Below, piece after piece: positions 44,600 to 55,098 of a DNA stretch of 64,000 nucleotides. The stretch is taken from the NCBI GenBank assembly GCA_030295235.1, contig AP026162.1, forward strand, positions 1-64,000, in the 5' to 3' direction. Both the position numbers and the translations under genes were made by a program. The DNA is from Fistulifera solaris (Eukaryota > Bacillariophyta > Bacillariophyceae > Naviculales > Stauroneidaceae). Position 1 is the stretch's first letter; every line of letters begins with the position of its first letter. Under the pieces are notes generated by a model that worked only from the letters and a program-made list of their open reading frames with translations, was not told the origin of the DNA and did no database searches.

Positions 44600-47522
44600 T
44601 TATGCATCGTCCCAATCCGGAGGTGCTACACCTGGCGATGTGGCTCCGTGCGAATAAGTGGAGGAGCCGTATCGATCCGAATTCGAGTTAGGATAATGGT
44701 GGCTTGGTGGACCATCATGCTGTCCATGATAGTTATATTGCTGAGATGGGTACGACTGTCCATCGTAGCGATGCTGGGGTGGATACGATTGTCCCCGAGC
44801 TTGATTATAATAGGGCGGGGGTGACTGTGATGGTCTTCCATAGGGCTGATGCGCCGGTGAATGATTTTGCCCCTGAGAGTTTGGATCAAACTGTCGTTGA
44901 GGAGGGTAGTTTTGCCCTTGAAAATACTGAGGACTAGGTTGCGGCTGTGGAGAATAATGTGGCCCGCGGTACGGTTGCTCATGTCGTTCTGGCGAATAGG
45001 GGGCTTTTCAAAATGGTGGGGTTCGGGCGGATAAAACGGTCCTCGGTAAGGTTGTGGGGGTGAAACATAAGGCTGACCAAAATCATGCTGCGGCGGCGAA
45101 TAGGATGCTCCTCGATAAGATTGCTGCGACTGATCAGGGGACAAGGGCTGTCCATTGTACGATCGCCTTTGCCCGTAGGGTACTCGTACTTCGTATCCAG
45201 ATCGATCGAGATCATTGCTATTTCCCCGATCCCTTGGTGGTGCTGGAGACCCGTGAGGTGATGTGAAAGGGACCCCATGCCGTTGGGGAGACATATAAGG
45301 ATTGGGCATATTCGGAGGTACGAGGGGCGAAATTTGTTTCTCGTATTGGATTTTGGGTGGTTTGTAATGGGAGCGTCTCAGCGGAGGTAATTGGAGTGCT
45401 TGGGAAAATGGAGGTAGATCGGGATAATCGGGAGTGATATTTTCAGGTTTAGGGGGCGAAAAAACGGACCACTGATTGACGGGAATGTCCATCGGATTAT
45501 TGTCGGCGGGTGGCGGGATAAGGACATCAACCGGCCCCGTATAAGCGGGTAAAACTTGCGAAGGATCCTTTATTAAATCTTCGACAGTGAAAAATCCATG
45601 GAAACCTAATCGAATTTGAGTAAAATCGTAATCAGCAAATGGGTTTTCATTTGCTTCGCCATCGTCCCTATTCTCGCCACCACTGTAGTTCTTGTTGTCG
45701 ATTGATGTATCTGTGCCACGCTCGATAACGTCGCTCGTATGTATACCGCCTTTGACGACACTTTCATCAATTGCGTCACCGGCGCCGTTTTCCTGTATTT
45801 CAACATCATCGCTAGTTACTCGAATGTCTTCATTGCCGTCCTCCTGGTCATCGTGATTTTTGTCTTCATCTTCATCATCACTTTGCTCTAGGTCCGGTAC
45901 GTCGGCAATCAAGGTTGCTAAACTACAAGGCGGTACTTCCAATTGATCATCGTCGCCCAGCAAACCACCGGCTTTCGCCAATTCTTGCATTGCTGCTTCC
46001 CCCACCACCATAATAACAACATCACAACCCACTTGTCTAGCCCACCAGACAGCTTGTTGTACAGCTTCCGCCGGACCTGGTCGTTTTGTGGAATCATCCC
46101 GTTTGAGGCCTAAATGTCCTTTACGGGGTGGTGTCATGTAGCGAAACGGATCAATCAAATCAATAAGCGCATTGTTCTTCAGGACCATCGGTTTCAATGA
46201 CCACGGATCTGATAAATCATCTAACCGAAAGTACTGGATATCCAGCACGCGGCGAGGTCTCATTTGCTCCTCCTTTTCCTCTTTGTCCTCCTTTTCTGAC
46301 CGTTCTTCGTCAAGTGTCTTTTCAATATCTTCTTGTTGTTGTTCACCGTCAGTGACTTTATCTATATCGCCCTCTTCGTTGACTGATTTCGTTTCATCCG
46401 GTATTTCTCGTTCCTCTTCCTTCTCTACGCCCTTCTTTTCCAAACGCTTTTCATTTAGTGAACTCTCACTCTCCTCGTCTTGTTGCTCATCATCAGCATC
46501 CACTTTCTCGGAGTCGTCTTCGTCACTGACTTCAATCAGCATTTCTTTGTCGACCGGAACCTTATTCATTTCTTTGACTGATAGTTGTTCTTCGTCTTTC
46601 CACTCTCGAACCCAAGCTTTTATTTTGTACTTGAATTTCTTGACAATAAGACTAAAGGGGCACTTTTGTCTTGCATCATTCCACGGTGAAGCACTGCAAT
46701 GCAACAACCCCGCATCGATGACTGGCTGATCTCCCCACAACGATCAATTTTTGGGTCTTTGGTACAAAGACTGTTGTGAACGACAATGGGAATAGCACAT
46801 GGGGCTTGTAGACATTTCTTGGTCGACAGCTGCCAGCGCAGATTGTTGTATTGGTTGAGATTACTACAACCAATCATATAAGCCGTGCCCGTACATGCTT
46901 TTGTGGGTGCACTAAAGCACGCCATGCGGCGTTCTTCCGCCGTGCTCTGACTAATAGCGGCCATCAGACTGGTGAAAGCTTCCTGTGCAGTGTGATAACC
47001 CTTTTGAGTCATAAACGGATCAATGTATTCCGACAGACGCAAGCGGCGGGGTCGCTCGTCATAATCATCACTAGGTTTTGTGATCGTTTGTGAAGCGTCT
47101 TCATCGACTAGTGGCGGCGCTGGTGACGACGGCTGTTGAATTATCTGATCGGAAATATCTTTATCACGTTCTTGTGCGTCAAGAGTATCTTTTTCTTCTT
47201 CCTTGCCATGATTATCTTGGCTAGCCTGACTGTTTCTGTCGTCGGTTCTCCTAATTACTCCTCCTTCTTCGTCATCGTCCTCGTCACTAACATTGATCAC
47301 CTCTTCGTCTTCCTCATGTTGCTGTTGTTGTTTATGTAGCAAGGACGGAGATTCAATTGCTTTTGGAGTAGAAGGAGAAGGTGATAATAAGGACGGATTG
47401 TTGCCGGAAGGCGAAAGTAAAACGTTGTCGTCGTCCGTCGTGTCGGGAGGAGGTTCATAATCGCCAAAGGCGTCGACTTGCGTTTCTCCGCAACGTAATA
47501 GCAACACAGTGACATACACCAT
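44600..47522 (-). CDS. Large disordered protein with YSP/PY-rich tail
   Basis: About 975 aa once two one-base losses are bridged (near 46740-46742, KIDR-LWGDQPV; and ggggg 44999-45003). The N-terminus MVYVTVLLLRCGETQVDAFG looks like a partial or noncleaved hydrophobic start. An acidic Ser/Glu-rich region (EEDEEVINVSDEDDDEEGG) precedes a Cys-containing module of about 110 aa (CTGTAYMIGCSNLNQYNNL, KKCLQAPCAIP, GLLHCSASPW), possibly the only folded part. A very acidic linker and a module with VQQAVWWARQVGCDVVIMVV follow. The C-terminal about 250 aa repeat Tyr/Pro/Gln motifs (YSPPQ, PYRGP, QSYPPQ) and end in APPDWDDA. Such tails often drive phase separation or bind RNA, but no function can be named. 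Confidence 0.72.
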
Positions 47523-48023
47523 TGTGCGATCGATTGTGACACTGGATGGAGACTGTTTAATAAGGACGACGCTTTGGAGAAGTGCCAAAGTGCAAGCAAG
47601 ATACCTATGGTGCGAGCAAAAGAGGCGGAGGAGTCATTTTGAAAAAAAAAAAACACCGCGCACACGACACCTACAAAAATTTTCTGGTAACGTGAAATCA
47701 CCACTCCCCCATATTTTCTGGTAGAGTAAAAAACCACAATCCCACATTTTCTGGTAGAGCAAAAACATTCGCCCACATTTTCTGGTCTCGTGAATGGAGT
47801 GAAAATACCACTTGCCCACAATTTCCGGTCACGTAAAATCACCACTTCCCCACATTTTCTGGTAACGTGAAATACAAAAGTAGTCTAATGTCTAATATAC
47901 TACTCCGGAGTAGAGTAATACGTCAGCATAAAACGTGCACTAAAGCAAAACGATGCCAACAATCGGATCAATAAAAACAAGAGGAACGTATAACCATCGC
48001 AGCCATCTTCTTCTTTTCTCAAG
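47523..48023. promoter_or_regulatory. Divergent promoter with repeat array
   Basis: 501-bp spacer between the disordered-protein gene (-) and MsrA (+). An array of about six imperfect units built on acattttctggt fills 47677-47871 (separate entry). A poly-A run (aaaaaaaaaaaaa) lies near 47640-47653. Confidence 0.5.
47677..47871. repeat. Six-unit imperfect tandem repeat in a divergent promoter
   Basis: Units of about 29-43 bp each begin with (c)acattttctggt and continue with a variable acgtgaaatcaccactt-like segment ending in ccc. Cores start near 47678, 47711, 47743, 47775, 47817 and 47852. One core has a substitution (acaatttccggt). Spacing is not constant and the units do not code, so this may be a cluster of protein-binding sites or a decaying minisatellite. 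Confidence 0.85.
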
Positions 48024-48946
48024 ATGCGCATCGTTTTCGCCGCAATCTACGTCATCTTAGCCGCGTTTTACGCAGAAGAAAGCGAGGCATGGTCTCCGGC
48101 TTCGCGACGCTCTTGGTTGAATCATGTCATGCGACAAGGAGCCGCTGTGATAGCCACAACAACAGCTACTACAACACCTACTGTACTGCTAAATCCTTCT
48201 GTTGCTTCTGCCGTAGAGGAGAACAATGCACTTGAATTGGTATACTTTGGTGTCGGTTGCTTCTGGCACATTCAGCACGAATTCGCAGTCGCCGAAAGAG
48301 ATTTACTGAAGCGCAACAAATCGCAACTGACTTGTAAGACAGGATATGCCGGAGGAAAACAGGTGGGTGAAGAGGGAAAAGTATGCTACCACAACTTCTT
48401 GCAAGTGGCCGATTATGGACGAATGGGACATGGAGAAGTCGTCGGGCTTGAATTGCCTTCCGATCAAATTGTCAAATTTGCTGAAGTATACTTTTCCTTG
48501 TTTGATCCGAATACGAAAGATCGAGTCGATCCTATGGATCGAGGTGGCGAATACCGTAGCTTAATGGGATTGCCCGGGGGCACATCACATCCATTGTATC
48601 CAGACATTGTGCAAGTGGCGCAATCGGCGGGCTTCACTTTGAAACCAGGCAAAGGCAGTGATCCTGATACATTGCGTCAACAGTTGGTTTACGTGTATGA
48701 TACCAAAGAGTTCCCCTTTACCAGGCCGAAGTCTATCATCAGTTTCATGTAAGTTTGGATACGCTCATAGTTGCTGCAGCACAGGAACTGTTGAAATCGT
48801 CTTCACATTATAATACTTGGCTAACAATCATATGATTGCAGAACGACTTTCAATCGAAGCCCTATGGAAAAGAATACAATGCGATTGCTGACCTCGCTTT
48901 GGAAGACGGTCGTATTAAACCCACGGGATGTCCGGATCGTGTATGA
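48024..48946 (+). CDS. MSRA: Peptide-methionine (S)-S-oxide reductase MsrA
   Basis: Reduces methionine-S-sulfoxide in proteins. Exons 48024-48748 and 48842-48946 (93-nt GTAAGT...TTGCAG intron). The catalytic motif is GVGCFWHIQHEF, followed by TGYAGGK and MDRGGEYRS. After the intron the end is KPTGCPDRV, whose Cys may be the resolving one. N-terminal features suggest import in two steps: a signal peptide with a SEA/WSP cleavage site (aromatic +1, plastid-type), then SRRSWLN with a moderately hydrophobic stretch ending SVASA, like a twin-Arg thylakoid-lumen signal. One T is apparently missing at 48717-48719 (FPF-YQAEVYHQFH). About 277 aa. Confidence 0.9.
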
Positions 48947-49069
48947 AAACGTGTGAAGCTATAGAATATAATTTCCTCTTTCTAGCCGTTAATCCAGAAA
49001 CGAAACGCAGCGAAAACAAGCTAACTGCGGAACTAGTCACAAACAAAGTTAACCGACTTAAATGTGTCT

Positions 49070-49570
49070 CTACTCTTCCAAGTTGATTGACTTGCCAAAT
49101 CTCCCATACAATAATTGTTTCAGCTTTGCCTGTTCTGAACGAATCGCATCTTCTTCTTGTTGCAAAGCATCGACTTGTGCTTGATACTGCTCGACCAGTT
49201 TCTCACAATATTCTGTCGCCTCTTCCTCGGGAATCTCAAAAATGCCTCTCCCATGGTTAGAAGCACGTGCGTATTGCCCGAAATCATCATCAGTTCTGTG
49301 CTCGCATCGTCTAAGCTTTCTAGTTCTTTCTGCAACAAAAGCATGCAACAACATTTAATGTAAGATATTCCTTTTTCTGTACCCTTCGCGAAATAACAAG
49401 TACGAATTACTATACAGCTTCACGCGCACGCACCTGCAAGGACTCTTTCTTTGCCGTAAGGTATGCAATCGAGCATTTAAACGAGCAAATTGATTGATGT
49501 TGTTTTGATCTTCTCGTCGCACTTCAGAATCGTTTTCATCTTGGGGGTCGAGAACCGCCGCTGCTGACAT
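49070..49570 (-). CDS. PFDN4: Prefoldin subunit 4
   Basis: Beta-type subunit of the hexameric prefoldin chaperone that delivers nascent actin and tubulin to CCT. Exons 49434-49570 and 49070-49329 (104-nt intron). The pattern matches PFDN4: EVRREDQNNINQFARLNARL, LTAKKESLQ joined to KELESLDDASTEL, the hairpin turn region with MGEAFFEIPEEEATEYCEKL, then a coil ending LLYGRFGKSINLEE, the family's hallmark C-terminus. Two one-base losses are inferred: gg at 49460-49461 and aaaaa at 49238-49242. About 130 aa, normal for the family. Confidence 0.9.
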
Positions 49571-49927
49571 TTTGCTTCTTCTTGACTTATTAGGTTTCTT
49601 GCAGAATGATAAATGACATGAAACACAATGGAAAGCAACCTCGTTGATGCCTTTTGTAAGGTTAATAAAATAAAAAAAGGCAATGCGCGGCAATTTGTGA
49701 GCGATCGCGCCGGACACTGGCAAGACGAAAACTACATCAGGGCCGAGGAAACTAAACTAACCACACCTAAAGGATTATACGTCCTTAACCACACCTATCG
49801 TTAAACAATCTGTAGCTTATTATTAGACTACGGCACCTGAAGTTCGTCAAAAATCACAAGTAGCCTTTTATTCGTCGAAAAAATCATCACCATTCTATGT
49901 TCCATCATCGATCAACCGTCCTATTTC

Positions 49928-51533
49928 TTAACCAAAGAGGACGATTACCGACTCCACTGTCATGGCTATGGCCGACATCGCCACTACAATACCAATTGAA
50001 TACGCGATATAAGACGGCCTTTGATATCGCTTCATCAAAGCGGACATTATACTTTGACCCAGCAAGGCGGAGATAAAGCCAACCGCGAAGCACGCAGAAG
50101 CGTAATCGTACTGGAGAAAGCCATAAATGCTGTAACTCAAGGTCGCTGTCGCGCTGGTAAAAAGTATCATGGCCCCCGATGTCGCAGATGCAACAGAAGG
50201 GTGAACTCCTAGTTCCAGCATGAGTGGACCTTTCACAATACCACCACCTATTGTCGTTTCCGCAGGAGTGAGCGCTATTAAAAAACGAGTTGATGAAATA
50301 GGACACGCGAGTACACGTACCGATTCCGAACAAGCCGGCAACGATCCCTGCCAATATCGCGAACATTGGATAGTGAATTGTATTGGATTCATTCCAATCA
50401 ATATCGGATAAAATTGGTCCACCCAAAACGTGCAATCGATGCAGGATCGAGGATCGAGTCCATACACCAAATACTCCAATAATGGTCAATAATAGGATCT
50501 GATTGTACCAATAGCAATATTTTCCGCACCATGACTGTTGTTGAGTGCCTTTCTGTGCGGGTTGCCCATCTCCCGGTCCACCATTTAGCAGATTTAAAAC
50601 GGTGATAACGACAAATAGGGACATCATTTTGACCATTGCTTTCCAGATTTCAAATCGCAGCGGATTCGATCGTTGAAAAGTGACTGGAACTGTCATCTTT
50701 CCTCCCTCGCCGGGCGAAACAGTTAGAGCCCCATACGTGCCGTCGTCTGTTATTGTGATGAGCAAATCTGTTTCATCGTTGTATTCGGTGATTGTTGATG
50801 GTTGCTTCTCTAGCAGCAGACGACTCGTTTCTTTTGATACAATTGGTTGGCTTTTGATAATGTCTTGTATGCTGTCAGTGACAGTAGGGCCAAGAGAAAG
50901 CACGCCAACACAATTCCTGGCAAGTACGCATTCAATGCGGCCCCGATCAATGTCCCCGCCAGGGTAGGGGGTTCCAATTGCAACAGTAAATCCCAATCAA
51001 CACGCGGCCGTTTTGTTTTGTGCTGAGTGACACCATTGCCATTCGTTGTACTGTTATTTGTTTGCGAATGCTTTTCGTCGTCGTCCTCCGGATGTGTTTT
51101 GGAGATATTCAATAAGTTACTCGCGAGAGCGCCCCCAACACAGTAACGGATGATAAGGAAATCGCATGCTTCACAGGGAAATCGAGAATGAGAATATAAA
51201 TCGGTACTAGTATACCACCGCCCCCGATTCCACCTGATCGGAAGAGAAAGAGTGAGGAGAAAATAAAAAGCATCAACGGAGCTGCGACGAGTCGTCGGAC
51301 GTCGTACCTCCTGCCGCAATCAAAAGACCTAAAACAGCTAACAGTAATCCCCAGAAATCTTTTGTTTCTAAAGGGAAAAGTGGTGTCAATTGAACGCTTT
51401 CATCGATCATTATCAAGTGTCGATGATGTGATGGAATTTGTTCATGTCGTGTCATTGACAGTCCTACAATCAAAAGACACGCAAGCGCTCCGACGCCTGC
51501 AAACAATTGCAGCTTCTTCATGCTCGGTAGCAT
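49928..51533 (-). CDS. TauE/SafE-family membrane transporter
   Basis: Putative sulfite/sulfonate or small organic-anion exporter (DUF81 superfamily). Exons are 51308-51533, 50321-51233 and 49928-50247; both introns are about 73 nt. A hydrophobic start (LFAGVGALACLLIVGLSM) is followed by the first TauE repeat, LLLAVLGLLIAAGG/GIGGGGILVPIYIL, then a cytosolic-type linker, an acidic beta-like insert (TDLLITITDDGTYGALT) and the second repeat, FAILAGIVAGLFGIG/GGGIVKGPLMLELGVHP. The two GxGGG motifs are the paired signature of this family, and both are split by an intron at the same site. Bases are apparently missing at ccccc 51132-51136 and at 50831 (YQK-ETSRLLLEK). About 487 aa. Confidence 0.88.
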
Positions 51534-52054
51534 TCTTAAATGTGTCTAGAATTGAAATAGGAGAGAGAATGTTGATGCTGGTGAGTTGATTGATTCACGC
51601 CAGATTCATTTTATCGAGATGACGATGACATCAATGAGAGAAACCAAACGGACGAAATTTTTCTGAGGTGCGGGTCTCGTCGAACTTTCGATCGCGCGTG
51701 TGCTTGGCGTGTCTGTGCGAAGAAGTCCAAATTGTACTATCATGCAAAGTGTCCGTGATTTTCACCACGACTCCCTCATCGGCTGGATTTTAGAGACTAG
51801 TCATGAGTGACTTGCTGAAATCGCCGGCGGATGCTTACGTCACGCCTCCGCTTCGGAAAAACAAGATCGCTTTTTGCACAACGCGGCGGAAGATGACACG
51901 CAACACGCAACAAAGGACTTCGCTACAATTATCAACCGACGCACCAGTTTGTTGTAACTTACAGTAGTTGCTTTTTTCAAGCTGAACAGAAAAGCAAACA
52001 CAAGATTTTATTGTAAGAACCGACGCGTATTTACATCAATACAAGACATCACAC
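51534..52054. other. Intergenic promoter region
   Basis: 521-bp spacer between divergent genes (TauE/SafE - and zinc-finger copy 1 +). No supported ORF and no notable repeat. Confidence 0.35.
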
Positions 52055-52693
52055 ATGGGACGATACTGCGCCGACTGCGGTTACTACCGCGACCCCGACG
52101 ACTTCTCAAACAACCAGTGGCGTAAAGGCTCCGGTGTTTCGCGTTGCTACAGCTGTGTTGACGGAGGCGGTTGCTCTCGTCGACGCTGTGCTGAATGTGG
52201 CTATAACAAGACCTCTGATGAGTACAGCGACAATCAGTGGTGGAAAGGAGAAGGAGTTTCCCGTTGCCGCGAATGCGTCAACACCCCGTACAGCTGTCAC
52301 GAGTGCGGTCGCACGTTTCAGAATCGCAATAACCTCGAAATGCACATGCAAGTTCATCGTCCTCGCAACGTTGCGTGTCCCATTTGTGGAGATCGTCGCT
52401 TCAAGTCGGGAGCGAACGCAGTTCAGCATGTGGAAAATGGTGGGTGTTCTCAATGCGGCGGAGGCGAGTACGCTCGGGAACAAATCTGGAAATTCGCTTC
52501 GAAGAAACGAGCCATGCATCGCTACATGACTGAGGTACCCATGCTTACCTACAATGGCGAATGCTATGATGAGATTCCTGATTATCCGTACCAGTGCCCC
52601 GATTGTTACGTCCAGTACCGCAATTTGAGTCAGTTGCTGCAGCATCAAGACCAAAAACACGGCGCCCGTCTCCCCATGTTGACGAATCGTTGA
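52055..52693 (+). CDS. Stc1-like/C2H2 zinc-finger protein, copy 1
   Basis: 212-aa intronless protein with two tandem zinc knuckles (CADCGYYRDPDDFSNNQW...CYSC and CAECGYNKTSDEYSDNQW...CREC), which look Stc1-like. C2H2 and related fingers follow: SCHECGRTFQNRNNLEMHMQ (with H...H) and ACPICGDRRFKSGANAVQHV joined to GGCSQCGGGE, and near the end QCPDCYVQYRNLSQLLQHQ. The set is typical of a DNA/RNA- or protein-binding regulator; the combination is one I recall as expanded in diatoms. The start is set by the Met directly before the first knuckle. A tandem copy follows 0.5 kb downstream. Confidence 0.82.
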   Translation: MGRYCADCGYYRDPDDFSNNQWRKGSGVSRCYSCVDGGGCSRRRCAECGYNKTSDEYSDNQWWKGEGVSRCRECVNTPYSCHECGRTFQNRNNLEMHMQVHRPRNVACPICGDRRFKSGANAVQHVENGGCSQCGGGEYAREQIWKFASKKRAMHRYMTEVPMLTYNGECYDEIPDYPYQCPDCYVQYRNLSQLLQHQDQKHGARLPMLTNR

Positions 52694-53183
52694 ATCACGA
52701 CTAGGCAGGTTCGTTCTAGACAATGGATTTGCGGAAACTTAGAACAAGCAACGAGAGCGGGAATCTGGTCAACTATTTTACGCGCTTCCTTGCAAGTCTT
52801 TTTTTATCTTCCAAGCACCTATATGAAACCAAACAAAAAAGTCTATAAACATAAATTTAATAATGAATTTACTATTCTTAGCTTCGCAGGCGGATAGATT
52901 GTCATGATCGACGCCCCTAGCTAAAATTGCGAGCCAAAAGATACGCAAGTTAACAACTCTCTTGCGTAGAGTACTTGTGATTGTGACCTGTGGCGGACAT
53001 CGCGAAAAAGATACGAATGCCTTTACTTGTAGCCGCCCGACACGAGACTTTTGTAGGCCATTACGTTTTGAGTGAAGGATTTCTTGCATCTCGCTTATTC
53101 CCAGATGCTCTTGCGGTTTATTTACTGCGCAACTTACAAAAGAAAACTGAAGGTCAAACAAGAGAAACTTACTTTTATCAATT
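52694..53183. other. Spacer between tandem zinc-finger copies
   Basis: No supported gene. A 99-codon plus-strand ORF (52990-53289) and a 140-codon minus-strand ORF (52778-53200) lack conserved content. Promoter of copy 2 should lie here. Confidence 0.35.
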
Positions 53184-53825
53184 ACGAAGCGCATCTGCAT
53201 CGCCTGTGATTACTATTGCGAGCCCAACGAGTTCTCGAACAATCAATGGAACAAAGGACCCGGTCTTTCGCGTTGCATGGATTGCCTAGGCGGCGGTCGT
53301 CGTGTGTGTGCGAATTGCGGCTATCTGAAGTCATCCGCCTGCTACAGCGACAAGGAGTGGTGCAAAGGAGAAAGATCGAGTTGCAAGGAATGTGTCGACC
53401 CCAACTATCAGTACGAGATCCAGTGCAGTGAGTGCGATCGAGTTTTCAAGAGTCGCAACAACCTCGAAATGCACATGCAAGTTCATCGTCCCCGCAACAT
53501 TGCATGTCCTATCTGTGGAGACCGTCGCTTCAAATCAGGAGCGAATGCAGTGCAGCATGTAGAGAGTGGTGGGTGTTCACAATGCGGTGGAGGCGAGTCC
53601 GCTCGCAAACAGATTTCGCAATTTGCTTGTAAGAAGCAAGCAATGCGCCGCTTCCTGACCGAGGTACCCATGATCACGTACTACGGTGACAATCCTTACG
53701 GAGAAGTGCCGGACTATCCTTACAAGTGCCCAGATTGCTCGATTCACTACCGCAATCTCAGTCAATTGATGCAACATCAAGATCAAAAGCATGGTGACCG
53801 TCATCTTGTGTTGACGAATCTTTGA
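53184..53825 (+). CDS. Stc1-like/C2H2 zinc-finger protein, copy 2
   Basis: Tandem paralogue of 52055-52693. The homologous frame is open from upstream of 53184: KRICIACDYYCEPNEFSNNQ aligns with the first knuckle of copy 1. The codon aligned with copy 1's ATG is ACG at 53184-53186; the first ATG is 53277, which would drop the first knuckle. The rest is colinear: CANCGYLKSSACYSDKEW, QCSECDRVFKSRNNLEMHMQ, ACPICGDRRFKSGANAVQHV and KCPDCSIHYRNLSQLMQHQ. Its core fingers are nearly identical to copy 1, while flanks differ. Either ACG is used as start, an upstream exon supplies the Met, or the protein is N-terminally shorter (182 aa). Confidence 0.75.
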   Translation, partial: TKRICIACDYYCEPNEFSNNQWNKGPGLSRCMDCLGGGRRVCANCGYLKSSACYSDKEWCKGERSSCKECVDPNYQYEIQCSECDRVFKSRNNLEMHMQVHRPRNIACPICGDRRFKSGANAVQHVESGGCSQCGGGESARKQISQFACKKQAMRRFLTEVPMITYYGDNPYGEVPDYPYKCPDCSIHYRNLSQLMQHQDQKHGDRHLVLTNL

Positions 53826-54858
53826 GCGCGAATGCAGTACGTGTTCTCTATAAACCTTTTGTGAAGAATACCAAAGCGGAGGAATAGCTTAGGGCTGGAA
53901 GCATGTTGTTAGGCATTGTGCTTCTCCGAGTCTTCGAGGTCTTTAGTTTCTTGCAAGCTTAATCACTAATACTTCTTTGATATCTAAGGTATAGCACTAG
54001 AGCAACAGAATAACGAAGAGCGGAACGCGAATAAAATCAGCTCACCGCTCGCCGCTTGTCACGTTTCAACTCGAAGATCGTAGATCGTAGATCGGACAGC
54101 GTCAAGCGTCGAGCGTCAACCGATTAGTGAAGATGAAAGAGTTTGAAATAGCTGACTTTGTCTTCTCGTTTTGAACTTTATTATTCAAGGCATCTTTGTC
54201 TTCGGAAATATCGTCGTTGCATTAATTCCCAGTTCTTTGTCTTCGTATCCCATGTTCTATACATAAACCTGATATCTGCTGTAGGTAGAAAGTAGAAAGT
54301 GAATAAAGTTGACTAACTTATCTTGAATCTTACTGGTAAGATATAATAAAGCTCTAGACGTCCAAGATCCAAAATGCCTAAATCCTACTGTAAACAATCT
54401 GCTGTTGCTATGACTCGAAGATATAAAGCGCTATTCCCGAAGACTCGATGCGGGATGCGGAATGCGGAAAGCGGAATTTTGGCGTCTCGCCTTCTCTACA
54501 TTTTTTCATTACTTATAGACTACATCATTGAGTAGACTCAAGTCTCAAGTCTCAAATCTCAAATCATCTCAAGTTACAAGTAAGTAGTAAGTAGTCGAGA
54601 CTACAGATTTTTGACGTGAAAGGTGAAAAGGTGGAAGAGATATGGCACCTCAAACGTCGATGTCATCCAACTGTGAATGACTGATCGGTGAGTGCGGCGA
54701 GGAGCAAGACTGTTTCACGTCTCAACTTCGGAATCTTTTGATCTCGACGCAAAAAATCAATTTTCAATCCACATTGACCATCCTCCGTTCTTCCATTGTT
54801 TCCAAAGACGACCTTCCGTAACGAAGATTTTAAAAAAAATACCTTACTGGTATCAATC
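53826..54858. other. Intergenic region with short direct repeats
   Basis: No supported gene. Several simple direct-repeat runs: gtagatc near 54079-54092, gatgcgg/aatgcgg/aagcgg near 54450-54474, and tctcaag/tctcaaa with agtaagtagt near 54538-54596. Weakly transcribed small RNA cannot be excluded. Confidence 0.4.
54447..54600. repeat. Cluster of short direct repeats
   Basis: Runs gatgcggaatgcgg (54450-54474) and agtctcaagtctcaaatctc (about 54540-54565), with agtaagtagtaagtag-like units to about 54596. Low-complexity tracts without coding potential. Confidence 0.6.
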
Positions 54859-55098
54859 ATGGCACAAAGCAAAAATAGTAATTACTCTACTACAGTGATT
54901 TCGCCACAGCCCCTTTCGCTTCATCACCTCGCCATCTCCCAAACGATGACCCCAACTTTTCTTATACCACAACGAGAACATGCAAGCAGCGATCGACAAT
55001 TTCTTATCTCGATTATCGAGGAAGCATTACACATCACAGCTGATGTTGAACATCTCTTCGATCACTCGCCGCATATCCCTTCACATCCATCGCAATGA
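54859..55098 (+). CDS. Micro-gene with ISIIEEALxITAD motif, copy A
   Basis: 79-aa ORF from the ATG at 54859. The C-terminal core DRQFLISIIEEALHITADVE reappears, with conservative changes, in the 70-aa ORF at 56277-56489 (DKQRLISIIEEALKITADTE). Such conservation between two separate frames supports both as real genes. The N-terminal part is Ser/Thr/Pro-rich (disordered). The predicted core is a single amphipathic helix. No signal peptide, no known family. Confidence 0.6.
   Translation: MAQSKNSNYSTTVISPQPLSLHHLAISQTMTPTFLIPQREHASSDRQFLISIIEEALHITADVEHLFDHSPHIPSHPSQ

Noticed and set aside
46172-46729. Ser/Phe-rich plus-strand ORF (185 codons) over the disordered-protein gene.
   Set aside because: Antisense of an acidic Glu/Asp/Lys region, which automatically reads as Ser/Phe/Leu repeats.
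47677-47871. CRISPR-like array.
   Set aside because: Units are imperfect, spacers are short and similar to each other, and the context is a eukaryotic promoter.
52778-53289. Overlapping ORFs (140 codons minus, 99 codons plus) between the zinc-finger copies.
   Set aside because: No conserved motif on either strand and the plus one runs out of frame into copy 2.
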